In this document: piece by piece, positions 36,927-45,358 of the stretch
Layout of the letters: each line of letters opens with the position of its first letter
Position numbering within the stretch: the first letter of the stretch is position 1
Source: Corynebacterium lactis
GTDB lineage: Bacteria; Actinomycetota; Actinomycetes; Mycobacteriales; Mycobacteriaceae
DNA: 64,000 nucleotides
Direction of reading: 5' to 3'
NCBI RefSeq assembly: GCF_900519355.1
Contig: NZ_ULHE01000002.1
Location: 186,001-250,000 of the forward strand
The notes under the pieces: model-generated
What the model saw: the letters and a program-made list of their open reading frames with translations, nothing else
Database searches by the model: none
Told to the model about the DNA's origin: nothing
Translations under genes and position numbers: made by a program

Positions 36927-37792
36927 ATGACTACCTACGCAGTAACCGGAGCAACTGGCCACTACGGCAACACCGTCGTTAAGACTCTGCTGGCCAAGGG
37001 CGTTCCGGCTTCCGACATCACCGCTTATGTCCACTCCGCTGACAAGCCTCCGAGCTCTCCGACGCGGGTGTGGCCGTCGTCGAGCTCGATTACCAGAACC
37101 TTCCCGGCGACGACGTCTTCTCCGGCATCGACCGCCTGTTCTTCATTCCGACCGCCGCGCTCGCCGGCCGCCAGGAGGAAAACCGCGCCGTCATTGAGGC
37201 AGCTGCGAAGTCCGGCGTCGGCTACCTGATTTACCTCAGCTTCATTAACTCGCCGGAGTTCCCGGGCAACCCGCTGGCAGTGGACCACATCGTCGCCGAG
37301 AAGGACCTCGAGGCCAACGCGGGCGACATGAAGGTCCTGGCCCTGCGCAGCGGCTACTACTTCGAGAACTTCGCGGCTGCCATCGGCGATGCCACCACCT
37401 TGGGCAAGGTCTTTAGCGCCTCCAAGGACGGCGTCATCTCGCAGGCTGCCCGCGCCGACATGGCAGAGGCCGGCGCGAACCTCCTGCTTGCCGACGCCCC
37501 CAAGACCGGCGTCGTCACCTTCGTCGGCGAGTCCCTAACCAAGGAGCAGATGGCCACCAAGGTCGGCGAGGCCGCGGGTAAGGATGTCGCCCTGGTCGAG
37601 CTGGAGCCCGAGCAGCTAAAGGAGGGCATGGTCGGCGCTGGCGTGCCCGAGTTTGTCGCGGACGTTTTCACCAAGGTTGACGTCGAGACCCGCGACGGCG
37701 CGCTGCAGTCGGATTCCACCGAGCTGGCCGAGGCCCTGGGGCGCGCCCCGAAGACCTTCGACGAGTTCATCCGAGAGTTCCTCGCCCAGTAA
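36927..37792 (+). CDS. NmrA-like NAD(P)-binding oxidoreductase (frameshifted)
   Basis: Atypical SDR of the NmrA/QorB type, 288 aa when restored. AAGGAA precedes ATG 36927. The N terminus TTYAVTGATGHYGNTVVKTLLAKGV holds the cofactor glycine motif. The frame breaks near 37045 (GACAAGCCTCC, expected GACAAGGCCTCC); restoring one G gives SADKASELSDAGVAVVELDYQNLPGDD and continues with GIDRLFFIPTAAL to FDEFIREFLAQ. Related proteins are NADPH-quinone reductases or redox sensors. The last 12 bases of the gene region (GCCCAGTAAGGC) are duplicated 16 bases downstream of the first copy's start (37784 and 37801). A repeat copy is at 37486. Confidence 0.82.
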
Positions 37793-37872
37793 GGCCGGCT
37801 GCCCAGTAAGGCGATCAGCCCAGCACGCCCATAAGGTCAACCACGCTAGGCGTACCTATTAGACCCAGCCCT

Positions 37873-38814
37873 CTACCGCACGATCTGCATGTCACGCAGG
37901 TGCCGGTAGAGGGTTGTCTTCTCTCGGGGCTTGCGCGACTCCACCCCGTCTCGCACGTACCTAAAGCCCGTGCTGCCGACCTGCACCGCCCGACCCGTCA
38001 TCGGCTTGTGTGGCGCGCGCACCACTTCTTTCGCTTCACGACGCTTGCCCCCTAATAGCCGGCCCAGAAATCCCTTGCGGGGCTGTGAGCTGGTGGGGCC
38101 GTCCTGGCCTCCCTGGCTGCGCTGTTCCGGCGCCGGAATTTCCGCGGCGACGATGCCCGGGGCGTCGGGCGTGGGACGGATCTGTAGGCCGGTGGAGGAG
38201 CCGGTGAACATGAGGTTCTCGTCGACGTAGACCTCGCCCACGAATCCCGCGGTGGAGGACAGGCCTGTAATCCCCGGCTCCGTCAGCAGCGCGTAGCCGA
38301 CAATCACGTGGCCTGTGTCGTCACGAATGACCGGAACCGGCGTGGTCGGGTGCATCAGTGCGGTGGCCGCATCCAGGCCCTTTCCTCCCCCGACTCCCCA
38401 GTTTCTCGCGGCCGCCGAGGGGGCGGTCGGTACGTGCGCTAGTTCGATCCACAGCAAGTTCTTGCGCATCAGGTAGGTCGCCACGGCAGCCAGGGCCGCG
38501 TCGGTGCCCACGACGACGATACGCAGTGTCTCGCTCGGGGTTTGCGGGGCAGGCTGTGGCTCGCCCAGGTAGTCGACCTTCTTCTGCTTGGAGATCTCGT
38601 CCGGGGTCGGGGCCGTGTCTACCGGCAGCACCTCTTTCGCCAGGCCATCGATGAAGCCGAGCTCTTTCCGGGCCGGGATGAGGGGGACGTCGTAAAGCGA
38701 ATAGGGTGGAAGCGGCGGCGCGGAATTGGGGGAGGCCAGGATCGCGGTGGACTCGGCGAGCAAATCGGAAAAAGCGGGGGCTTCCGCACCGCACTGCAGC
38801 ACAACAATTCGCAT
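37873..38814 (-). CDS. Conserved hypothetical protein divergent from purA
   Basis: Protein of 313 aa that I do not assign to a named family. The middle (LRIVVVGTDAALAAVATYLMRKNLLWIELAHVPTAPSAAARNWGV) looks like a small Rossmann-like nucleotide-binding fold, reminiscent of the diacylglycerol/NAD kinase catalytic start. A second block (VIVGYALLTEPGITGLSSTAGFVGEVYVDENLMFTGSSTGLQIRPTPDAPG) is probably all-beta. A basic linker (RKGFLGRLLGGKRREAKEVVR) joins a C-terminal segment ending in EKTTLYRHLRDMQIVR. No membrane segment. It shares a 50-base divergent promoter region with purA. A reverse GCTTTACGACG copy is at 38688. Confidence 0.65.
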   Translation of the reverse strand: MRIVVLQCGAEAPAFSDLLAESTAILASPNSAPPLPPYSLYDVPLIPARKELGFIDGLAKEVLPVDTAPTPDEISKQKKVDYLGEPQPAPQTPSETLRIVVVGTDAALAAVATYLMRKNLLWIELAHVPTAPSAAARNWGVGGGKGLDAATALMHPTTPVPVIRDDTGHVIVGYALLTEPGITGLSSTAGFVGEVYVDENLMFTGSSTGLQIRPTPDAPGIVAAEIPAPEQRSQGGQDGPTSSQPRKGFLGRLLGGKRREAKEVVRAPHKPMTGRAVQVGSTGFRYVRDGVESRKPREKTTLYRHLRDMQIVR

Positions 38815-38864
38815 AGGACTACACTTTAGTGCGTTGTCTTTAATCCAGGAGTTGAAGTAGGACT

Positions 38865-40153
38865 ATGGCCGCAATCATTATCGTCGGTGCCCAGTGGGGC
38901 GACGAAGGCAAGGGCAAGGCAACCGATATTCTCGGTGGCCGCGTCGACTACGTGGTGAAGCCCAACGGCGGTAACAATGCCGGCCACACCGTCGTCGTCG
39001 GCGGTGAGAAGTACGAGCTGAAGCTGCTGCCGGCGGGTGTCCTGTCCGAAAACGCCACCCCGATCATCGGTAACGGCTGCGTGGTCAACCTCGAGGCGCT
39101 TTTCGACGAGATCGACGGCCTGGAGGCTCGCGGTGCGAAGGCGTCGCGCCTGCGTGTTTCGGGTAATGCCCACATGGTGGCCCCCTACCACCAGACCCTG
39201 GACCGCGTGACCGAGCGCTTCCTGGGCAAGCGCGCGATTGGTACCACCGGTCGCGGCATCGGCCCGACCTACGCCGACAAGGTCGGCCGCGTCGGCCTGC
39301 GCGTCCAGGACATCCTGGACGAGTCGATTCTGCGCCAGAAGATCGAGTCCGCGCTGGCTCAGAAGAACCAGATTCTGGTCAAGCTCTACAACCGCCGCGC
39401 GATTGACCCGAACGAGGTCTTCGAGTACTTCATGTCCTACGCGGACCGCCTGCGCCCGATGATTATCGACGCGGAGTACGAGCTGAACGAGGCGCTGGAT
39501 AACGGCAAGCACGTCCTGATGGAGGGCGGACAGGCCACCATGCTCGACGTCGATCACGGCACCTACCCGTTCGTGACCTCGTCGAACCCGACCGCGGGCG
39601 GCGCGTGCGTCGGCTCCGGCATCGGCCCGACGAAGATCACCAGCGTGCTGGGCATCATGAAGGCCTACACCACCCGCGTCGGCGCAGGCCCGTTCCCGAC
39701 GGAGCTCTTCGATAAGTGGGGCGAGTACCTGCAGACCACCGGCGGCGAGGTCGGAGTCAACACCGGCCGCAAGCGCCGCTGTGGCTGGTACGACTCTGTG
39801 CTGGCCCGCTACGCCGCGCGCGTCAACGGTTTCACGGACCTGTTCATCACCAAGCTGGACGTCCTGACCGGCATTGGTGAGATCCCGATCTGTGTCGCCT
39901 ACGACGTCGACGGCGTGCGCCACGACGAGATGCCGCTGACCCAGTCCGAGTTCCACCACGCTGTCCCGATTTACGAGACCATGCCGGCGTGGGACGAGGA
40001 CATCACGGGCTGCCGCACCTTCGACGAGCTGCCGGACAAGGCGAAGGACTACCTGAATCGCCTGGAGGAGCTCTCCGGCGCCCGCATTTCCTACATTGGT
40101 GTCGCCCGGGCCGCGACCAGACGATCGTGGTCAACGACGTCCTGGAGAGCTAG
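38865..40153 (+). CDS. purA: Adenylosuccinate synthetase (frameshifted near the 3' end)
   Basis: Purine enzyme joining IMP and aspartate, GTP-dependent, 429 aa when restored. [19 protein letters not shown] is the GTP-binding loop with the catalytic Asp, and [39 protein letters not shown] and [29 protein letters not shown] are diagnostic. The frame breaks at about 40103 (GGTGTCGCCCGGG, expected GGTGTCGGCCCGGG). One restored G gives the conserved C terminus [21 protein letters not shown] ending at 40153. Because purA is normally essential for growth without purines, a consensus error is the likely explanation. Confidence 0.95.
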
Positions 40154-40177
40154 GTAGCTGCTTTCATACCCACCTTT

Positions 40178-40275
40178 ACACCCCACTTTTCGCGCAGTTT
40201 TCCTGCGTTAACGAGGTGCACGCCACCCAGGTAATCTGGAGTCAACTGTGGTGACTTTCGTGAAAAGTGGGGTGT
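40178..40275. other. 14-bp inverted repeat overlapping the lipoprotein leader
   Basis: ACACCCCACTTTTC (40178-40191) and GAAAAGTGGGGTGT (40262-40275) are perfectly complementary and 70 bases apart. The right arm includes the GTGGGG that serves as ribosome site for the GTG at 40282, so pairing in RNA would sequester it. Confidence 0.6.
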
Positions 40276-40281
40276 TTTGCT

Positions 40282-40923
40282 GTGAATTGCCGAATTGTGG
40301 GGCGCGTCGCGGTGGCGTTTGTGGGTGTTGTTCTTGGGGGCTCGGCGCTTGCGGGCTGCTCGCCGGAGCAGCAGGCCAAGCCCAACCCGACGATGGGCTC
40401 CGAAGCTGAGACCGTCACCGTCTCCACCACCGTGACCGTGCCTGCCGACGGCTCGAGCGACTCCGCTGAAGGCGCCCGGGGAGGAGACGCGGCACCGAAG
40501 CCGAAGCCAACGCCGAAGCCGACTAGGCAGTCGGCCGCGTCGAATAAGACGGTGGAGGAAGCCTCGGCGGAGGCTATCGCTGAAGCTAATCGCATCGCGC
40601 CTTCCTCGCAATATGGTGGAGAATGGGTAGTCTCTGATTCGAATTTCGACCCGGGCAATGATCTTTCATACGCCTTTTTGAACAATACGGGGATGCGGTC
40701 GACAAGTCTCGTCGCGCTTTTCCACAAGGGCGAGTTTGTACAGTTCGCCAGCGACACGCCGGGGGATATTGACTATGCCAAGGCTGCAGATGGGGGTGTC
40801 GAATGCGGTCTACATGACACCGAAGCATTCTTGGCCTCGGGCGAGCCTCTGGCGAATTCATCGAATTTCAACAAACCCGTCCTGTTCTATTGGGACGGCA
40901 ACAAGGTCGCACGCCGGGGATAA
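40282..40923 (+). CDS. Putative secreted lipoprotein
   Basis: Protein of 213 aa starting at GTG 40282; a longer frame to 40267 has no ribosome site. A signal sequence ends in the lipobox LAGC (residues 22-25 region), then a Thr/Ser/Pro/Lys-rich linker (PKPKPTPKPTRQ) and a folded domain of about 110 residues: GGEWVVSDSNFDPGNDLSYAFLNNTG to PVLFYWDGNKVARRG. The domain resembles LppP/LprE-type mycobacterial lipoproteins in its closing beta-strand pattern, but I am not sure. Function unknown; surface-anchored in the envelope by inference. Confidence 0.7.
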   Translation: MNCRIVGRVAVAFVGVVLGGSALAGCSPEQQAKPNPTMGSEAETVTVSTTVTVPADGSSDSAEGARGGDAAPKPKPTPKPTRQSAASNKTVEEASAEAIAEANRIAPSSQYGGEWVVSDSNFDPGNDLSYAFLNNTGMRSTSLVALFHKGEFVQFASDTPGDIDYAKAADGGVECGLHDTEAFLASGEPLANSSNFNKPVLFYWDGNKVARRG

Positions 40924-40995
40924 GCTCGCAGTATCTGGCTAGCCTTTTGGGAAGTAGGGCTTCTAGCGGATGCGGGTGGCCTTCAGGAGCCTTAG

Positions 40996-41051
40996 AGTGA
41001 TGGCGAAAAATGCATCCGCGTCTATCGCGCTGTGTTTTTTCCGCCATCACT
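40996..41051 (+). terminator. Hairpin terminator
   Basis: AGTGATGGCG (40996-41005) and CGCCATCACT (41042-41051) form a perfect 10-bp stem, extended by GAAAAA/TTTTTTC next to the loop side. It lies between the lipoprotein gene and the phosphodiesterase gene. Confidence 0.55.
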
Positions 41052-41078
41052 TTTCACGCCGAGGAGCCCTCCCACCGC

Positions 41079-42287
41079 ATGCTGCCGCCTACGATTCCGC
41101 CCTTTAATTCCTTCAACACCAATACCCCGGACACTAGAACTGGCCGCGCCGTTGCTGCCCTCGCAGCGGGGGCACTTGCCATTTCGACAGTCGCCGCCTG
41201 CTCCACTGGCAACGACGTCGCCGCGGGGACGTCGGCAAGCGCATCCGGCTCCCAGACCACAGTGAATAAGCAGATGACCTTCGACAAGCAGACCGTAACC
41301 CCACTGAACCCGCAGGCGAACTCGCGGCCGCAGGCCGTCGCGAATCTTCCTCGGGGCTTCGATCTGCAGGCCCACCGTGGCGGCCGCGGTCAGTGGACCG
41401 AGGAGTCCGCGCAGGCGATGAAGAACTCGCTGGCGCTCGGAGTGACCACTCTGGAGCTCGACATCGTCCTTTCCAAGGACGGCGTGCCGGTCGTGTGGCA
41501 TGACCCGGACGTCAAGCCGGAGAAGTGCGCCGACACCGCGCCTGCACGGGAGGGCGACCCGCAGTTTCCCTACGTGGGGAAGCTTGTCCACGACCTGACC
41601 TTCGAGCAGCTCTCCACCCTGGACTGCGCGAAGAAGCTCGAGGATTTCCCGGACGCCGAAGTCATCGCGGGCAACAAGATGATGACCCTGCCGCAGCTCT
41701 TCGACCTCACTCGCGACAACAAGGACATCCACTTCAACATCGAGACGAAGATCGAGGGCGAAAAGCGTGGTGACTCCGCCGAGCCGCAGCAGTTCGTCGA
41801 CACCATCCTGGACGAGGTTGACCGCGCCGGCGTGGCCGACCGCGTCATGATTCAGTCCTTCGACTGGCGCTCTCTTCCTCTGGTGGCCAAGCGCAACCCG
41901 GACATCCCGCTGGTGCTGCTCTGGGACGAGACCACCTGGAAGAAGGGCTCTCCCTGGACCGGCGACGTCAGCTACGACGCAGTCGGCGGCGACATCATCG
42001 CCGCGGCCCAGCAGGTCGGCGTGCAGGTCCTCTCGCCCGGCCACAGCGTGCCCTACGGAAAGAAGCCCTCGGACCCGGACTACAACCCGATCGCTACCCC
42101 GGAGCTGATCTCCCGCGCGCACGCCGCCGGCATGGTTGTCGTCCCCTGGACCGTCAACGAGAAGGAGACGATGCGCGAGCAGATCGCCGCCGGCGTCGAC
42201 GGCCTCATCACCGACTACCCGACCCGCCTGCGCGAGGTGCTCGCCGAGCTGGGCATGGACCTGCCCTCGCCCGCCCCCGTGAAGTAG
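41079..42287 (+). CDS. Secreted glycerophosphodiester phosphodiesterase lipoprotein
   Basis: GDPD-family enzyme of 402 aa. ATG 41079 has GAGGAG 12 bases upstream. The signal sequence AVAALAAGALAISTVAACSTG has a lipobox (VAAC), so the protein is probably lipid-anchored. The catalytic domain begins with LQAHRGGRGQWTEESAQAMKNSLALGVTTLELDIVLSKDGVPVVWHDPD, which holds the catalytic His and the metal-binding Glu/Asp (ELD, HDPD). The C-terminal VVPWTVNEKETMREQIAAGVDGLITDYPTRL is characteristic. It releases glycerol-3-phosphate from glycerophosphodiesters outside the membrane. A repeat copy is at 41229, in the variable linker after the lipobox, read as Ser-Ala-Ser. Confidence 0.93.
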   Translation: MLPPTIPPFNSFNTNTPDTRTGRAVAALAAGALAISTVAACSTGNDVAAGTSASASGSQTTVNKQMTFDKQTVTPLNPQANSRPQAVANLPRGFDLQAHRGGRGQWTEESAQAMKNSLALGVTTLELDIVLSKDGVPVVWHDPDVKPEKCADTAPAREGDPQFPYVGKLVHDLTFEQLSTLDCAKKLEDFPDAEVIAGNKMMTLPQLFDLTRDNKDIHFNIETKIEGEKRGDSAEPQQFVDTILDEVDRAGVADRVMIQSFDWRSLPLVAKRNPDIPLVLLWDETTWKKGSPWTGDVSYDAVGGDIIAAAQQVGVQVLSPGHSVPYGKKPSDPDYNPIATPELISRAHAAGMVVVPWTVNEKETMREQIAAGVDGLITDYPTRLREVLAELGMDLPSPAPVK

Positions 42288-42307
42288 GCCGTGCCACACT
42301 TGTAGCC

Positions 42308-43348
42308 ATGACGCGTATGAGAGTGCTTGCCGACGTCGACACCGGCATCGATGACAGCCTGGCCCTGCTCTACCTGGCGGGGCTGCACACAAACGGTGAG
42401 ATCGACCTCGTCGGGGTGACCTGTTCCGGCGGCAACACGACCGCCGCGTGGGCCGCCCGCAACTCCAAGTACGTGCTGAATCTCGCCGACTGCCCGGAGG
42501 TCCCCGTGGCCAGCGGCTTCGAGGGGCCGGCCGACCGCGAGCTGACCACGACCCCCGAGACCCACGGCCCCTACGGCCTCGGCTACAACCTGGCGCCTCC
42601 GGCGGCCATCTATGAGCCCGGGCTCCCCGGCAACCCCCACGCGGCCAACCCCTTAGAGCTGTGGCGCCGCGTCATCGAGCGGGCGCGTTCGGTGGGCGAG
42701 AAGGTCCATCTTCTCATTACCGGGCCCCTGACCACCTACGCCGCCGCGCTTCGGCGTTACCCGGAGCTGATGCGGGTGCTCTCCGGCGTCACCATCATGG
42801 GCGGCGCCCTGGACTACCCCGGCAATACCACCGAGTTTTCGGAGTGGAATTTCTGGGTCGACCCGACCGCCGTCACCGAGGTGTTCGGCACCGCGGGCCG
42901 GGTATCCATCGACAGCCCGGAGGCCGCGGTGCGCAGCCTCGCCGTCGCCGCGGGCGCACCGGCGCCGACCATTGCGCCGCTCAACGTCACCGAGACCATC
43001 CTCGTCGACGACTCCGACATCGCCGACTGGCGGGGTGCTGGCATGAACCCGGAGGTGCTGCGCGTCGTCAGGCAAGCCCTGAAGTTCTACTTCGAGTTCC
43101 ATCAGTGGGTGGGGGTGGGATACAAGGCGCAGGTCCACGACCTTTTCGCCGCAATGGTGGCCACGGGTAACGCGGACGTGAAGGTCCGGGGCGCCAGGAT
43201 TGCGGGCGTCGATAAGCGGACTTTCGGGCAGCAGCCAGCGCGGCGCGGCCAGATTGTCGTCGACCCGGCGGGGGCGGAGGCCAACGTCGTTGTGGCGGCC
43301 GATCGCGACGGCGTGATGGCGGAGTTCGCGCGGGTATTCCCCCGCTAA
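42308..43348 (+). CDS. Nucleoside hydrolase (inosine-uridine preferring type)
   Basis: Calcium-dependent N-ribohydrolase of 346 aa. The signature VLADVDTGIDDSLALLYL near the N terminus provides the metal-binding Asp cluster. LLITGPLTTYAAALRRYPELMRVLSGVTIMGGALDYPGNTTEFSEWNFWVDPTA is the second family block. It hydrolyses purine or pyrimidine ribonucleosides to base and ribose for salvage. The start could be ATG 42308 or ATG 42314. It is 20 bases downstream of the phosphodiesterase gene. A repeat copy at 42325 lies in the signature motif itself, encoding Leu-Ala-Asp. Confidence 0.92.
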   Translation: MTRMRVLADVDTGIDDSLALLYLAGLHTNGEIDLVGVTCSGGNTTAAWAARNSKYVLNLADCPEVPVASGFEGPADRELTTTPETHGPYGLGYNLAPPAAIYEPGLPGNPHAANPLELWRRVIERARSVGEKVHLLITGPLTTYAAALRRYPELMRVLSGVTIMGGALDYPGNTTEFSEWNFWVDPTAVTEVFGTAGRVSIDSPEAAVRSLAVAAGAPAPTIAPLNVTETILVDDSDIADWRGAGMNPEVLRVVRQALKFYFEFHQWVGVGYKAQVHDLFAAMVATGNADVKVRGARIAGVDKRTFGQQPARRGQIVVDPAGAEANVVVAADRDGVMAEFARVFPR

Positions 43349-43472
43349 GTGACTGATAAATTCCGTGTACGCCGGCGCCTGCCCGTATGCTGTAGGGGCT
43401 TGACCAGCGCGACTGTGCTGACGATGCGCTGACGCTGTGCTGACGATGTGCTGACGGAGCGCAGACAAGACG

Positions 43473-44762
43473 ATGTCGGAAGACGAAAGCGAGTTCACCT
43501 CGATGTTTACCCCTCAGACCACCGGTACCCCCTACCAGCCGGGAGCGACCAAGGTCCTCCTCCTCGGCTCCGGCGAGTTGGGCAAGGAGGTGACCATCGC
43601 GTTCCAGCGCCTCGGCGTTGAGGTGCACGCCGCCGACCGCTACGAGCACGCGCCCGCCCACCAGGTCGCGCACTACTTCTACGCGCTGGACATGTCGGAC
43701 CCGGAGGCGCTGCGCGCGCTTATCGACGAGGTCCGTCCCCACTACATCGTCCCCGAAATTGAGGCCCTGGCCACCGACGTTCTCGCCGAGGTGGAGGCGG
43801 CGTCCGCAGCGGCCGGATCTGCAGAGGCGGCCGGCGACGGTGCTCAGCATCCGATTACCGTGATCCCGACGGCGCGCGCCACCCAGCTGACCATGAATCG
43901 CGAGGGTATCCGCCGCCTGGCGGCCGAGGAGGTCGGCCTGCCGACGTCGCGCTACGAATTTGCTTCCTCCTTTGAGGAGTTCTCGGCCGCGGTGGAGAAA
44001 ATTGGCTTCCCGTGCGTGGTTAAGCCCGTGATGAGTTCCTCGGGCAAGGGGCAGTCGACGCTGCGCCGCCCGGAGGATGTGGCCCCGGCCTGGGAGTACG
44101 CGATGAGCGGTGGACGCGTCGACTCGGGCCGCGTCATCGTGGAGGGCTTCGTCAACTTCGACTACGAGATCACCCTGCTGACCGTCCGCTCCATCGACCC
44201 GGCCACCGGCGAGGGTGCGACCTGGTTCTGCGAGCCGATTGGGCACCGCCAGGTCGACGGCGACTACGTGGAGTCCTGGCAGCCCGCGGCCATGAGCGAG
44301 GACGCGCTGGATAACGCCCGCTCCGTGGCAGCCCGCATCACCAACGCGCTGGGCGGCCGCGGCATCTTCGGCGTGGAGCTCTTCGTCCGCGGCGACGAGG
44401 TGTGGTTCTCCGAGGTCAGCCCGCGACCGCACGACACCGGCATGGTCACCATGGGATCGCAGCGCTTCTCCGAGTTCGAGCTCCACGCCCGCGCAATCCT
44501 CGGCTTGCCTATCGACGTCACCCTGGTGTCCCCGGGCGCCTCTGCCGTCATCTACGGCGGCGCCGACATCCAGCAGCCGGGCTACGAGGGTCTGGCCGCG
44601 GCGATGAGCACCCCGGAGACGGATATCCGCATCTTCGGCAAGCCTGTCGCGGGCCCGCGCCGACGCATGGGCGTGGCCATCTCGACCGCGGACACTGTCG
44701 ACGCGGCGCGTGAGCGCGCCAGCGACGCCGCCTCGAAGGTCACGGTCGTCGAGCTGGGCTAG
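43473..44762 (+). CDS. purT: Formate-dependent phosphoribosylglycinamide formyltransferase
   Basis: ATP-grasp enzyme of 429 aa performing the third step of purine synthesis with formate and ATP. The N-terminal PreATP-grasp fold begins [34 protein letters not shown]-grasp blocks include [42 protein letters not shown] and [21 protein letters not shown] [20 protein letters not shown]. The start is uncertain: ATG 43473 gives a 10-residue acidic extension, and ATG 43503 begins MFTPQTTG. The upstream region has CTGTGCTGACGATG repeated with a 22-base period (43413 and 43435). Confidence 0.95.
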   Translation: MSEDESEFTSMFTPQTTGTPYQPGATKVLLLGSGELGKEVTIAFQRLGVEVHAADRYEHAPAHQVAHYFYALDMSDPEALRALIDEVRPHYIVPEIEALATDVLAEVEAASAAAGSAEAAGDGAQHPITVIPTARATQLTMNREGIRRLAAEEVGLPTSRYEFASSFEEFSAAVEKIGFPCVVKPVMSSSGKGQSTLRRPEDVAPAWEYAMSGGRVDSGRVIVEGFVNFDYEITLLTVRSIDPATGEGATWFCEPIGHRQVDGDYVESWQPAAMSEDALDNARSVAARITNALGGRGIFGVELFVRGDEVWFSEVSPRPHDTGMVTMGSQRFSEFELHARAILGLPIDVTLVSPGASAVIYGGADIQQPGYEGLAAAMSTPETDIRIFGKPVAGPRRRMGVAISTADTVDAARERASDAASKVTVVELG

Positions 44763-44763
44763 C

Positions 44764-44787
44764 GGCTAGTTGGACGGCTAGTTGGAC
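44764..44787. repeat. Exact 12-bp tandem duplication across a stop codon
   Basis: GGCTAGTTGGAC occurs twice, back to back. On the minus strand the second copy holds the last Ser-Asn codons and TAG stop of the phosphoribosyltransferase; the other copy repeats them downstream in frame. Confidence 0.9.
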
Positions 44788-45281
44788 TTCGTCACCGGCG
44801 GCTCTGCCGACCACGGGAAGACGATCCAGTCGTCGGTGTGCTTCCAGACGTAGTCCGGGGAAATCTCGGAGCGGGACTTGCCGTAGAGGACGGCGGAGCG
44901 GACCTCTGCGCCGTACTTGCGCAGCAGGTCCAGCACCAGGTGCAGGGTGCGGCCGGAGTCGGCCACGTCGTCGACGACCAGGAGGCGTCGGTTGGAAATC
45001 GACTCGACATCGAGCAGCGGCTCCAGCAGGACAGGGTCCGGGAGGGTCTCCGCAACGTCGGTGTAGAACTCGACGTTGATGGCGTCGGAAAGCTTCACGC
45101 CCATGGTGTAGCTGAGCGCGCCCGCGGGGAGGAGACCACCGCGAGCGACGGCGATGATGATTTCCGGCTCGAAGCCGGAGTCAACGATGGTCTGTGCCAA
45201 TTCACGGGAAGCTACGCCGAAGCCGTCCCACGTGAGAATTTCCTTGACGTCCAGGTCGGATGAGTCTGCATGATAAGCCAT
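44778..45281 (-). CDS. Purine-type phosphoribosyltransferase
   Basis: Type I PRTase of 167 aa. The PRPP-binding loop is RLLVVDDVADSGRTLHLVLDLL and the substrate end is IIAVARGGLLPAGALSYTMGVK, followed by DYVWKHTDDWIVFPWS, as in bacterial xanthine/guanine phosphoribosyltransferases (Gpt-like). It probably salvages a purine base to its nucleotide; the base is not determined. It converges on purT with only 15 bases between the stop codons, and a 12-bp duplication covers its stop. Confidence 0.88.
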   Translation of the reverse strand: MAYHADSSDLDVKEILTWDGFGVASRELAQTIVDSGFEPEIIIAVARGGLLPAGALSYTMGVKLSDAINVEFYTDVAETLPDPVLLEPLLDVESISNRRLLVVDDVADSGRTLHLVLDLLRKYGAEVRSAVLYGKSRSEISPDYVWKHTDDWIVFPWSAEPPVTKSN

Positions 45282-45358
45282 GTTCTAACTCTAATCTTTC
45301 CGCACGCCACGGCGCACCTTCCTGCATCATTTCGCACTATTTCGCGGTGTGGTGTGGC

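Noticed and set aside
45081..45092. GCGTCGGAAAGC, and other one-mismatch forms such as ATCGTCGGCAAGA (31817) and GTGTCGGCAAGA (24476)
   Set aside because: One-mismatch neighbours are expected by chance and by common codon pairs (for example Walker-type GVGKT codons); only exact copies were counted.
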